Source: Tanticharoenia sakaeratensis NBRC 103193
GTDB taxonomy: Bacteria; Pseudomonadota; Alphaproteobacteria; Acetobacterales; Acetobacteraceae
DNA length: 64,000 bases
Direction of reading: 5' to 3'
Assembly: GCF_000963885.1 (NCBI RefSeq)
Contig: NZ_BALE01000038.1
Span: 62,001-126,000 of the forward strand
The notes beneath the pieces are model-generated. The model was not told the origin of the DNA. It saw nothing but the letters and a program-made list of their open reading frames with translations, and made no database searches. Shown here piece after piece: positions 18,635-27,035 of the stretch (position 1 is its first letter; every line of letters begins with the position of its first letter). Position numbers and translations under genes: made by a program.

Positions 18635-19320
18635 GCTCCGGGTTTCAGAACGTAGCCCTTGCCGCGCACCGTGTGCAGAAAGCGCGGTTCGCGCGGGTCC
18701 GGCTCAATCCGTCGGCGCAGGCGCGTGACCTGCACGTCGACGGCGCGTTCGCCGATCTCCTCCATGTCAAGCGCACGCGCGATGTCCTCACGCGACATCA
18801 CCTCGCCCGGGCGACGGGTCAGTGCGCCCAGCAGGGCCGCCTCGCCGCCCGTCAGGTGAACCGGACCGTCCGCACCCGACAACAGCCCGCGCGCGGTATC
18901 GAATTCGAGTCGTCCGAGGCGGAGGATGCGAGGCGCAACACTGGCCGCAGGCGTCATCCGTCGCAGATGCGCACGCAGGCGCAACAGGAGCTCGCGCGGC
19001 TCGAACGGCTTGCCGAGATAATCGTCCGCGCCAGATTCGAGGCCGTTGATGCGATCGGCCGGTTCACCGCGTGCCGTCAGGAGGAGGATCGGCAACGACC
19101 ACCCTTCCTCACGCAGCGATCGGGTCAGGGTCAGGCCATCCTCGCCGGGCATCGTCACATCCAGAACGAGCGCATCCGGCTGCATCACGCTCAGGACCCG
19201 GCGCGCAGCCTGTGCATCCTCGGCAACCGTCACGCGGAAACCCTGCTCGCTGAGATAACGCTGCAGCAGGCGGAGCAGGCGCGCGTCGTCGTCCACGACC
19301 AGGATATGGGCAGCGCTCAT
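18631..19320 (-). CDS. OmpR-family response regulator
   Basis: The 229-residue regulator has an N-terminal receiver with acidic pocket DDD (10-12), phospho-acceptor Asp54 in LDVTMPG, and Lys in KPFEPRELL. The C-terminal winged helix contains LTGGEAALLGALTRRPGEVMSRE and VDVQVTRLRRRIEPDP. It overlaps the kinase gene by 4 bases and the upstream marR gene by 4 bases. It probably controls envelope genes, as OmpR does, but the targets are not visible here. Confidence 0.94.
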   Translation of the reverse strand: MSAAHILVVDDDARLLRLLQRYLSEQGFRVTVAEDAQAARRVLSVMQPDALVLDVTMPGEDGLTLTRSLREEGWSLPILLLTARGEPADRINGLESGADDYLGKPFEPRELLLRLRAHLRRMTPAASVAPRILRLGRLEFDTARGLLSGADGPVHLTGGEAALLGALTRRPGEVMSREDIARALDMEEIGERAVDVQVTRLRRRIEPDPREPRFLHTVRGKGYVLKPGA

Positions 19321-19805
19321 GACTGAATCCGCGCCGGCTCGGCAGACTCAGCAAGCCCTGCAAGCACCTTTCGAAAACCGTCGACTGCACCCACGCCGGC
19401 CGCACGAAAGGCTCGTGTCAGACGCGCCCGCTGGAGATCGAACAGATGGCGCTCGAGTGCCGCCCCTCGCGTCGTCAGTGACAGAGGCTTCCGGCGGCGG
19501 TCGCCGGGAAGCGCCGTGCGTGTGACGAGATCCCGTTCGACCAGTTCGCCAAGTGCCCGGCTGAGACTTTGCTTCGTGATGCCGAGGCGATCCAGCAGGG
19601 TCGTCATGGTGATGCCGTCATGACTTGCGATCAGAAACAGGATGCGATGATGCGCCGGGCCCAGTCGAGCCTGTCGCAGGGCCGGGTCGCAGTCGGCCTG
19701 CAGATCGCGCCAGGACTGCATCATGGCCTCGTAGGCCACGCGAAGCTGTTGTTCACGCAGGTAGAGATGCGCGCTTCCGGGCGCATCCTGCGGCATGGGA
19801 ATCAT
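19317..19805 (-). CDS. MarR-family transcriptional regulator
   Basis: The 162-residue protein has the MarR winged helix: RILFLIASHDGITMTTLLDRLGITKQSLSRALGELVERDLV, then the wing DRRRKPLSLTTRG. I chose ATG 19805, which gives an ATGA overlap with the COQ9-like gene and a normal MarR length. A longer open frame to 20024 would run antiparallel to COQ9 coding constraints. Its place between COQ9 and ompR in a fully overlapping operon suggests it is made together with the two-component system. The ligand is unknown. Confidence 0.88.
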   Translation of the reverse strand: MIPMPQDAPGSAHLYLREQQLRVAYEAMMQSWRDLQADCDPALRQARLGPAHHRILFLIASHDGITMTTLLDRLGITKQSLSRALGELVERDLVTRTALPGDRRRKPLSLTTRGAALERHLFDLQRARLTRAFRAAGVGAVDGFRKVLAGLAESAEPARIQS

Positions 19806-20365
19806 CGTGATCGCCCCATGCGACGCAGGCGCCCGATCAGCGCGACGTTCGCCAGGCGGCGATCGACAAACCGCGCCACCTCTTCCGGTGTCCGGCCGCT
19901 GAACTGATACAGCAGGGCCGATCCCAGAACGCCGGACAGGATCGTGCGCTTGCTGTAGAACGGGAAGCCATGGTCCGGCGAGCCAGGCAGCGCGAGAGAC
20001 CAGATACGATCGGCGGTCTGCCATATGACCCGCGGCGGGACGACCGGATCGCGCACGATCGTGGCAAAGGCCGCATGTGCCGTCACTTCGTCATCGCGGA
20101 TACTGCCGAGCCAGGTCAGGATCAGCATCCGGATTCGCGCCGATATCTTCGGAAAAGCCGAAAGCTGGCTCTGGTCCACTGTCAGATGCCGGGTCTGACG
20201 GGTGAAATAGAGCGCGGCCGAATCGACGGCACGCTGCGGCAGTGCATCGGCAAGCACGGGCTCGAGCGTACGGAGCCGCTCCGACCACGTGCCGCCTGCT
20301 GCCCCCACCGCATCCAGCGCGGCGCATTCTTCGGCTGACAGCATCTCGGGCGTCGCGTCGGTCAT
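19802..20365 (-). CDS. COQ9-family protein (ubiquinone biosynthesis)
   Basis: The 187-residue protein matches the COQ9 C-terminal domain: AVDSAALYFTRQTRHLTVDQSQLSAF, ILTWLGSIRDDE and SGVLGSALLYQFSG followed by a Trp-poor tail. In mitochondria and alphaproteobacteria COQ9 is a lipid-binding helper of the COQ7 hydroxylation step of ubiquinone synthesis. Ubiquinone is the acceptor of periplasmic dehydrogenases such as the one at 408-4554. The start overlaps the def stop by 4 bases. Confidence 0.85.
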   Translation of the reverse strand: MTDATPEMLSAEECAALDAVGAAGGTWSERLRTLEPVLADALPQRAVDSAALYFTRQTRHLTVDQSQLSAFPKISARIRMLILTWLGSIRDDEVTAHAAFATIVRDPVVPPRVIWQTADRIWSLALPGSPDHGFPFYSKRTILSGVLGSALLYQFSGRTPEEVARFVDRRLANVALIGRLRRMGRSR

Positions 20366-20904
20366 GGTGCATCTCCTTCACGTGTGGCCGATGGCGGATA
20401 TCGGAGCAGCTCTTCCGAGAAGCCGAACCGCGTGTGATCGACGATGCGCATGGGATAGAGAACACCGTCCAGATGATCCGCCTCGTGCTGCAGCACGTTG
20501 GCGTGAAAACCGGAGGCTTCTCCTTCGACAGGCACGCCGTTCTGGTCCAGCCCGCGATAATGTACGCGCTCATGGCGCGGCACCGTCGCGCGAAGGCCGG
20601 GAATGGACAGGCATCCCTCTTCGCAGAGCATGATGGCGTCGTCGATCGGCGTGATTTCCGGGTTGATCAGGGCCCGTATCGACAGCGGCGCAGACGGCTC
20701 TCGGCTGACCGGCACATGATAGACGAACAGGCGCAGGGACCGGTGCACCTGGGGTGCCGCAAGGCCTGCGCCATTTGCATCGTGCATGGTCTCGATCATA
20801 TCCGCGATGAGATCCTGTATATCAGGCGCCAGAGGATCCTCGACCGCCGCGGCACGCGCCAGCAGAACCGGGTGGCCCATGCGGGCGATCTTGAGCAGGG
20901 CCAT
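20362..20904 (-). CDS. def: Peptide deformylase
   Basis: The 180-residue metalloenzyme removes the formyl group from new proteins. All three motifs are present: GAGLAAPQ (45-52), EEGCLS (95-100, Cys98 as metal ligand) and HEADH (140-144). The last differs from the common HEYDH or HEVDH only at the third position, which is not catalytic. GGAG lies 7 bases before the ATG. It is the first gene of the five-gene operon. The usual partner fmt is not next to it, which is less common. Confidence 0.94.
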   Translation of the reverse strand: MALLKIARMGHPVLLARAAAVEDPLAPDIQDLIADMIETMHDANGAGLAAPQVHRSLRLFVYHVPVSREPSAPLSIRALINPEITPIDDAIMLCEEGCLSIPGLRATVPRHERVHYRGLDQNGVPVEGEASGFHANVLQHEADHLDGVLYPMRIVDHTRFGFSEELLRYPPSATREGDAP

Positions 20905-21032
20905 CGGGTCACTCCATCAGATAACAGCCGAATCGCGTCGGATTTGCGGCGTTTGCTGCACTGTGCCACAGGTGCTCCGCCATTCGTTACCTGCCTGCTC
21001 GCAAGCAGCGGCGAACGCACCGCGCAAAAGAT

Positions 21033-21060
21033 TTGTGTTGTGTGGCGGCGCCGTGCTATG
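21033..21060 (+). promoter_or_regulatory. Candidate rpsU promoter
   Basis: TTGTGT (21033-21038) and GCTATG (21055-21060) are separated by 16 bases. The -10 resembles the GCTA-type element common in alphaproteobacteria. If used, it would give rpsU a leader of about 125 bases. Confidence 0.35.
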
Positions 21061-21111
21061 GGCGGCGGCCATTCCTCGTGGGGCTTGCCGTTGGTGGGAC
21101 CGCGATCCCTG

Positions 21112-21165
21112 GAACCGGTCTTTCAAGACCGGGTTCGAACCACATTCACCGGCGATGTGATCGCC
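21112..21165 (+). promoter_or_regulatory. Two tandem hairpins in the rpsU 5' leader
   Basis: Hairpin 1 pairs GAACCGGTCTT (21112-21122) with AAGACCGGGTTC (21125-21136), an 11-bp stem with one bulged G and a minimal loop. Hairpin 2 pairs GGCGAT (21151-21156) with ATCGCC (21160-21165) around GTG. The second ends 13 bases before the AGGAG of rpsU, a position suited to translational control by S21 or another factor. Confidence 0.5.
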
Positions 21166-21194
21166 ACGAAGATAACGCAGGAGTTGACGGCCCA

Positions 21195-21398
21195 GTGCAG
21201 GTTCTCGTCCGTGACAACAATGTCGATCAGGCGCTCAAGGCCCTGAAGAAGAAGATGCAGCGCGAAGGCGTGTTCCGCGAGATGAAGCTGCGTCGCCATT
21301 TCGAGAAGCCGTCCGAGCGCCGTGCGCGTGAGGCCGCCGAGGCCGTGCGCCGCGCTCGCAAGATGGAGCGCAAGCGTCTGGAGCGTGAAGGCTTCTAA
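21195..21398 (+). CDS. rpsU: 30S ribosomal protein S21
   Basis: The 67-residue basic protein, [20 protein letters not shown] onward, is a standard alphaproteobacterial S21. It binds late near the 3' end of 16S rRNA. The start is GTG 21195 with AGGAG 11 bases upstream. It stands alone, flanked by a structured leader and a strong terminator, and diverges from def. Confidence 0.94.
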   Translation: MQVLVRDNNVDQALKALKKKMQREGVFREMKLRRHFEKPSERRAREAAEAVRRARKMERKRLEREGF

Positions 21399-21424
21399 GA
21401 AGCCAGCATCGCATCCAAGACAAG

Positions 21425-21462
21425 AAAAAGGCCGGTGTCCCACATGGGGCACCGGCCTTTTT
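21425..21462. terminator. Strong bidirectional terminator between rpsU and the peptidase gene
   Basis: AAAAAGGCCGGTG (21425-21437) pairs with CACCGGCCTTTTT (21450-21462), and the stem extends inward with TCCC/GGGG. A T-run follows on both strands, so it can stop rpsU transcripts and those of the facing peptidase gene. Confidence 0.92.
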
Positions 21463-21484
21463 CTTGCGCAAGTTGCCGCCGACC

Positions 21485-23611
21485 TCAGTGCAGTGGCGGA
21501 TCGGCCAGTGCGCGTGTCAGATAAACGGCTTCGAGCGCTCGCTCGTGGGCGATCTCCGGGGCGTTGACCGTCCCCGCATGCCCCCCTTCCGTATCTTCAT
21601 AGTAATAGAACGGCCGCCCCAGCTCCTGAAGACGTGCGGCAAACAGACGAGCGTGCACAGGACCGACGCGATCATCCTTGGTCGATGTGAAGATGAACGG
21701 CGTCGGATAATCGACGCCTGCACGCAGATGCTGAAGTGGCGAGATCGATTCGAGGAATGGACGCTCGGCCGGGTTCGCGGGGCTGCCGTATTCATCGACC
21801 CATGATGCGCCCGCTGCCATTTTGTCGTAGTGCAGCATGTCCAGAAGCGGGACGCCGATCACGACAGCCTTCCAGAGGTCCGGATGCTGGGTGAATTCCA
21901 CCCCCATCAGCAATCCGCCGTTGGAGCGGCCGCGAATGCCCAGATGACCTGAACTGGTTATATGACGCGCAACGAGATCGCGACCGACGGATGCGAAGTC
22001 GTCGTAAGCGCGCTGTCGCCCGCTCTTTCGCCCGGCCTCGTGCCAGGCCGGTCCGAATTCGCCGCCGCCACGGATATTCGCGACCGCGTAGACGCCGCCA
22101 TGTGCGAGCCATGTCGCGCCGACATCCGGGTAGTATGTCGGAAGGTAGGAAGCCTGAAACCCGCCATATGCGGTCAGCAGAACGGGGTTTCGCCCATCAG
22201 GCACCACGTCGCGTCGATGCACGAGAAAATAGGGGATTCTGGTTCCGTCCGTCGACCGCGTCCAGAGCTGCTCCACCGTCAGGTTGCCGGCATCAAACAG
22301 GTCCGGCGTCGTATGGAGCAGCTTCGTCGCATCTGTCGCCGTATCCGCGGCCCAGAGCTGGGGCGGCTGGATGTATCCCTCGATGTCGAGGAAAGCAGTG
22401 ACGGACGACGGGCTGGCTGCGGCGATTTTCACCGATTCGTTACCTGGAACGGCGATCGCATGCGCCTGCCATGCTCCGTCGGTTCCCCGGTGATAGAGGG
22501 CCGCCTGTGGCTGGACGCGGTCATATCCTGTGACCAGGACACCCCCTCGGGTCACACGGGCATCCATGATCGCCTGGTTAGCGGTCGGCTGCTTGATGAG
22601 TTCCGGATCACGAGCCGGATCAGCAGGATCGATTGCGACGACGCTGCCGCTGGGGATGCGCTTCGTGCCCAGGGTCCAGTCCTGGGCAAGCAGGAGAACA
22701 AGACGCCCGGATGAGAACCCGGCAATTGTGACCTTGCCCGGCAGGTTGAGGGGCCGCGTGACAAAGCCCTCCGGCGTTTTGATGACGGCGGCATAGCGGC
22801 TTTCGAAAAACGTGACGCCCCGATTGATCAGCACCAGCTGCTGGCCATGCTCATCAACCAGCGCTGTCGGATCGACCTCGACATCCTGCGCATTGCCACG
22901 CATGACCTCGACGGCATCGCCCAGCTTCGTGCCTCGATGCCAGGCTTTCACCACGAACGGGTATCCCGACTGCGTCAGGTCTGCACCGGCTCCTGACCAG
23001 TCGCGCGCGACGAGCAGTGTATCGCGATCAATCCACGCCGCACTCTGTTTGCCTCTCGGCAAGGCGAAGCCATTCGTCACGAACCGTCCGGCTGCCGGAT
23101 CGAATTCGCGCAGCGTCACCGCATCCTCGCCGGCATCGGACAAGGCCACGAGACAGCGCGCATCGGCCGGATGCAAGCACTCGGAGCCTTGAAAAACCCA
23201 GTTCGCGTGCTCGTCATGGGCAAGTGCATCGACGTCGAGCCGGGTCGTCCAGCTCGGCTGCGTCTGTTCGTACGAGGCGAGACTGGTTTCGCGCCAGATG
23301 CCGCGCGGATGTCGCGCGTCCTGCCAGAAATTCCAGATGCGTCCCCCGATGAATTCCGGCGTTGGCAGACGCGCGGGCGATTGCTCGGCTTTCAGGATGG
23401 AATCGTAAAATCCCTGATAGCGCGGATCCGACTGGAGACTGTCGAACGTCCGGGCGTTCTGGGCCCTCACCCACGACAGGGCGCTGGGGTTCATGACTTG
23501 CGACAGCGCCTGTTCACTCGGCGCAGAAGACACCGATGCGGCTTCGGCCAGTGGACTGCCGAGCCACGACGACATGACCCCGGACATGACCAGAACAGCA
23601 CTTAGACGCAT
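21485..23611 (-). CDS. Periplasmic prolyl oligopeptidase (S9A family)
   Basis: The 708-residue serine peptidase has a cleavable signal peptide (basic start, hydrophobic core, AEAA at about residues 22-25), so it is exported. An N-terminal seven-bladed propeller is followed by an alpha/beta-hydrolase domain: nucleophile Ser563 in GRSNGG, Asp in STKDDRVG, and His678 in GGHAG. It cleaves short proline-containing peptides. GGGAG lies 7 bases before the ATG. It appears to be a single-gene unit. Confidence 0.92.
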   Translation of the reverse strand: MRLSAVLVMSGVMSSWLGSPLAEAASVSSAPSEQALSQVMNPSALSWVRAQNARTFDSLQSDPRYQGFYDSILKAEQSPARLPTPEFIGGRIWNFWQDARHPRGIWRETSLASYEQTQPSWTTRLDVDALAHDEHANWVFQGSECLHPADARCLVALSDAGEDAVTLREFDPAAGRFVTNGFALPRGKQSAAWIDRDTLLVARDWSGAGADLTQSGYPFVVKAWHRGTKLGDAVEVMRGNAQDVEVDPTALVDEHGQQLVLINRGVTFFESRYAAVIKTPEGFVTRPLNLPGKVTIAGFSSGRLVLLLAQDWTLGTKRIPSGSVVAIDPADPARDPELIKQPTANQAIMDARVTRGGVLVTGYDRVQPQAALYHRGTDGAWQAHAIAVPGNESVKIAAASPSSVTAFLDIEGYIQPPQLWAADTATDATKLLHTTPDLFDAGNLTVEQLWTRSTDGTRIPYFLVHRRDVVPDGRNPVLLTAYGGFQASYLPTYYPDVGATWLAHGGVYAVANIRGGGEFGPAWHEAGRKSGRQRAYDDFASVGRDLVARHITSSGHLGIRGRSNGGLLMGVEFTQHPDLWKAVVIGVPLLDMLHYDKMAAGASWVDEYGSPANPAERPFLESISPLQHLRAGVDYPTPFIFTSTKDDRVGPVHARLFAARLQELGRPFYYYEDTEGGHAGTVNAPEIAHERALEAVYLTRALADPPLH

Positions 23612-23676
23612 TCAGATACTCCCTTTCGGCACCAAAACAGGTTGGCACCACAATCGCCGTCGGTCCAATCAGGTTC

Positions 23677-24543
23677 TCATGGGATCGAAAGGCTCGACGT
23701 GGCTTCCTCGACCTCCTCGAAACTGGGCATCAGGGAGCCCGGGACGTCCTTGCGACCGATTTCCACGCTGACAATCGGCGCGTTGCCTTGGAGGTGAGCA
23801 ACCAGAACGGCACGGATCAGGTCGAAATAACTGGCTTCCTCGCCAATGACCGACGTCAGCCGTGCCGCGATCGGTGCGACGATGCCATACGCCAGCAGGA
23901 TGCCCAGAAATGTCCCCACGAGAGCACCGGCGATCATCTCGCCAAGCACGACCGGCGGCTTGCTGATCGAGCCCATGGTCTTGATGACGCCCAGGACAGC
24001 TGCAACGATTCCAAGTGCCGGAAGCGCGTCCGAGACGGATTGCAGCGCATGCGGCAGGTGCATTTCCTCACGCAATGTCTTCTTGAGTTCGCGCCCCATG
24101 ATTTCATCGATCTGGTAAGGATCGTTGGCATTCATTCCGATCATGCGCAGATAGTCGCAGATCAGGTTCCGCGCCTGGGCATTTTCGGCGATCTTCGGAA
24201 ATGCACGGAACGCTGCGCTCTCGCTGGGTGCCTCGATATGCGGCTCCAGTGCCTTCATGCCCTTCATTGACGCAAGGCGCACGAGATAGAACAGCAGACT
24301 GAGCAGTTCGAGATAGTCCTGACGGCCATATCGCGGGCCTTTCATGGCCATCTTCACACCAGAGCCCAGATGTTTGATGTCGCGGCTCGAATTGGCCATC
24401 ATGAACGTGCCGATGGCCGCGCCCAGAATCGTCAGAAGTTCGAACGGCATGGACGCGACAAGCGGGCCGATCGCACCTCCGGACGCGATGAACGATCCGA
24501 ATACGCAGCCCAGGACCACGCCTAGCCCGATCAGTATCATCAT
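23677..24543 (-). CDS. motA: Flagellar motor stator protein MotA
   Basis: The 288-residue protein has four hydrophobic segments: two near the N-terminus (MMILIGLGVVLGCVFGSF, ELLTILGAAIGTFMM) and two near residues 170-220 (LPALGIVAAVLGVIKTMG, GALVGTFLGILLAYG). These flank a large cytoplasmic loop with the charged rotor-contact region. With MotB it forms the proton channel that drives flagellar rotation. It lies 3 bases after motB, the reverse of the enterobacterial order motA-motB. No other flagellar gene is in the window. Confidence 0.95.
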   Translation of the reverse strand: MMILIGLGVVLGCVFGSFIASGGAIGPLVASMPFELLTILGAAIGTFMMANSSRDIKHLGSGVKMAMKGPRYGRQDYLELLSLLFYLVRLASMKGMKALEPHIEAPSESAAFRAFPKIAENAQARNLICDYLRMIGMNANDPYQIDEIMGRELKKTLREEMHLPHALQSVSDALPALGIVAAVLGVIKTMGSISKPPVVLGEMIAGALVGTFLGILLAYGIVAPIAARLTSVIGEEASYFDLIRAVLVAHLQGNAPIVSVEIGRKDVPGSLMPSFEEVEEATSSLSIP

Positions 24544-24546
24544 GGC

Positions 24547-25581
24547 TCAATTGGCTCCCGTCGCAGCGTTGGGCGACTTCGGATCCGGGCCGAGCACCAG
24601 CACGACCCGGCGGTTCGCCGCATCCAGCGGCTGCTTCGGCAAGGCCAGACCTCGGGCTCCGTGGCCGGTGATGGCGCCGATCCGCCAATCCGGAAATCCT
24701 GCCGTCACCAGCACATCCCGGGCCGAATCGGCCCTCTCCGCCGATAACGTCCAGTTCGTCACATGTCCGGGCCGGTAGGGAGCAGCGTCAGTATATCCCA
24801 GAACCGAGAGTGTTCCCGGCGCACCCAGGAGAAACGGCGCGATCGTCTGGAGAAGCACCTTGGCATAGGCGTTGGGAACGGCCGCTCCGAGCGCGAACAT
24901 CGGCTTGAGTTCGGAATCGGCCAGTTCGATATGAAGTCCGTCATGCTTGACCCCGACCTTGATCTGGTCGCGCACGGCACGCAGGTCCGGAGCAGCAGCC
25001 AGAGCGGACGAAATATGGCGCGCCGCGTTGTCCCATGAGGCCTGCAACTGCGCGGAATTGCCGGGCGGGGACGGGTCCGGATCGACGCTGCCACCGATCG
25101 GCACGATCCTGGGTCGGTCGACACCGGAGAACGCTCCATCTTCCACGCCGGGCCGCGTCAGCGCGCGCGCCTCCGCACGCCCCCCCCCATTGAGAATGCC
25201 ATTCGCGCTTTGCCGAAGGGCCGCGGGTGTCGGTTCCGGTGGCGGTGTGACGTCGCGCTGGGCCTGCTGCTGATCGAGCGGCCGGCTTGCCGGTGCCGCA
25301 CGGCGTGTCTTCGCCAATGGCGAGCCCATGGCAGGCATCACGCTGTCGGCGGGTGGCGCATCCTGACGTTCGGCCAACGGATTGAAGAAGTTGGCGATGC
25401 CACGCCGCTGCTGCTCGGTCGTTGCATTGATGAGCCACATGACGAGGAAGAACGCCATCATCGCGGTCACGAAATCCGCGTAGGCGATCTTCCAGCTTCC
25501 GCCATGATGGCCGCCCGAGACGACCTCCTCCCGGCGGATGATGATGGACCTGTTGGAGTTGCTGCCGTGTTTTGCCGCCAT
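24547..25581 (-). CDS. motB: Flagellar motor stator protein MotB
   Basis: The 344-residue protein has a basic N-terminus, one transmembrane helix (YADFVTAMMAFFLVMWLINA) with the essential channel Asp in YADF, and a C-terminal OmpA/Pal-like peptidoglycan-binding domain (SVLGYTDAAPYRP, NWTLSAERADSARDVL). A Pro/Ala-rich linker of roughly 100 residues joins them, longer than in E. coli MotB. The first ATG has GAGG 8 bases upstream. It anchors the stator to the cell wall and is cotranscribed with motA. Confidence 0.95.
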   Translation of the reverse strand: MAAKHGSNSNRSIIIRREEVVSGGHHGGSWKIAYADFVTAMMAFFLVMWLINATTEQQRRGIANFFNPLAERQDAPPADSVMPAMGSPLAKTRRAAPASRPLDQQQAQRDVTPPPEPTPAALRQSANGILNGGGRAEARALTRPGVEDGAFSGVDRPRIVPIGGSVDPDPSPPGNSAQLQASWDNAARHISSALAAAPDLRAVRDQIKVGVKHDGLHIELADSELKPMFALGAAVPNAYAKVLLQTIAPFLLGAPGTLSVLGYTDAAPYRPGHVTNWTLSAERADSARDVLVTAGFPDWRIGAITGHGARGLALPKQPLDAANRRVVLVLGPDPKSPNAATGAN

Positions 25582-25631
25582 GCCTGCTTCCTCTTTGCAG
25601 ACACCATGCAGGCCGCTCCCTTAAACGGCGG

Positions 25632-27035
25632 TTAACGCGGCGGCAGGTCGATGGCGGCAATCGAGGAATGCGCATCCCCCGATGCCCTGTAGAACCGGTA
25701 GCACTGAACAATGCGCGCATGGGCATGACGGCAGATGTCGTTGAAGCCGCCTGCCCGCTCCCACGCCGGATCCGGACGCTCGTCCGCCCGTGCCAGAATA
25801 AGGTTTGGCCGAATATCAGCCTCCGGTGCGGCGAAGTCCTTCCATCGGGGATCAAGGCCCACGATGTGCGGCACGCCGTAGAATGCCAGTTCGGATGCGA
25901 GACCATATTCCGGCACGGACAGCGGCGTCGTGCCGATCCACTGCGTCGTTTCGGCCGCCAGATCGGCCCAGCCGGCAGTCTCCCGGGCCGCGGGATCGCG
26001 ATGCGGCGACAACGGCACGATCCCCGTCGTCGCCTGCAGATAGACCAGGCCCGTCACGACGAACCCCAGCACGGCCGCGGGCGCGATGCGGGTCATGAAG
26101 CAGCCCGCCAGCACGGCAAGCGACGGATAGAGCACGACGGGCCAGTTTGCCTGAACGCGAGCGCCCAACGCGTGCTGCACGAACACGGAGCATGGCAGCA
26201 GCACCATCCAGAGCCACGGATAAGCGGCCGGGATGCGCCGCGCACGCCAGATCGCGAGCCCGAAGACGCAGAACACCAGCGGCGTTGCCAGCCCGATCTG
26301 TCCGCCGAACAGTTCGCCCAGAAACTGCGGAGCACGTGCCGGCTGCCAGTCCCCGGCACGGCCACCCTGTCGGACAAGGCTGATCCAGTGATGACGCGCA
26401 TTCCACGCGAGCACGGGAAGCATCGCAATGAACGCAAGCCCTGCCCCGGCCCAGGGCATCGGCCGGCTCAGCCACGCCCTGCCCGACCGGTTCGCGACCA
26501 GCCAGCACGCCAGACCGCCCGCGACCAGAAGGCCCGTGTATTTGGAGTCGAACCCCAGTCCCAGTGCCAGCCCGATCAGCAGCCACCACGCGGGCCGACC
26601 TGTTCTCATGAGACGCGCGAATGCCCACAGCGCGAGCGCCAGAACAAATGTGAGGGGCGTATCGGGCGTCATCAGCGCGCAGCCGAGCCCGATCATCAGA
26701 GTCGCATTGAGCAGGATCGGCGCACGCCACGCACGCGCCTGATCGCGTCCCGACACGACACACAGGTCCCGGCAGGCTGCCCACACCAGCCAAGAGCCCG
26801 CCAGCGCGGACAATGGCCCGAAGAGACGGACGCCGAGCGCCGTCCGCCCGCACAGCGCTGTCCCTGCCCGTATCCACAGCGCCACCATCGGCGGGTGATC
26901 GGGATACCCGGCCTGAGGAATGCGTGACCAGATCCAGTAATAGGCCTCGTCCGGCGTGAGCGGCAGCACCGCAGCCACACCAAGCCGCACGAGCGTCAGT
27001 GCCAGCAGCAGAGGCCACAGCCAGCGCGGTGTCAT
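25632..27035 (-). CDS. GT-C fold (ArnT/PMT-like) membrane glycosyltransferase
   Basis: The 467-residue polytopic protein has about ten hydrophobic helices. It has the GT-C signature near the N-terminus, TPDEAYYWIW with the acidic residue, followed by YPDHPPMVALWIRAG. These match the ArnT/dolichyl-phosphate-mannose transferase superfamily, which takes a sugar from a lipid-phosphate carrier on the periplasmic side and attaches it to lipid A, protein or polysaccharide. The start ATG overlaps the upstream GT2-GtrA gene by 4 bases, so the upstream product probably makes and presents the lipid-linked sugar this enzyme uses. Acceptor and sugar are unknown. Confidence 0.84.
   Translation of the reverse strand: MTPRWLWPLLLALTLVRLGVAAVLPLTPDEAYYWIWSRIPQAGYPDHPPMVALWIRAGTALCGRTALGVRLFGPLSALAGSWLVWAACRDLCVVSGRDQARAWRAPILLNATLMIGLGCALMTPDTPLTFVLALALWAFARLMRTGRPAWWLLIGLALGLGFDSKYTGLLVAGGLACWLVANRSGRAWLSRPMPWAGAGLAFIAMLPVLAWNARHHWISLVRQGGRAGDWQPARAPQFLGELFGGQIGLATPLVFCVFGLAIWRARRIPAAYPWLWMVLLPCSVFVQHALGARVQANWPVVLYPSLAVLAGCFMTRIAPAAVLGFVVTGLVYLQATTGIVPLSPHRDPAARETAGWADLAAETTQWIGTTPLSVPEYGLASELAFYGVPHIVGLDPRWKDFAAPEADIRPNLILARADERPDPAWERAGGFNDICRHAHARIVQCYRFYRASGDAHSSIAAIDLPPR

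Noticed and set aside
21105-21145. Sequence resembling an anticodon arm plus GGTTCGAACC, as if a tRNA-Ser or tRNA-Sec
   Set aside because: No acceptor, D or T stem pairs can be formed around it on either strand. It is better explained as a leader hairpin of rpsU.
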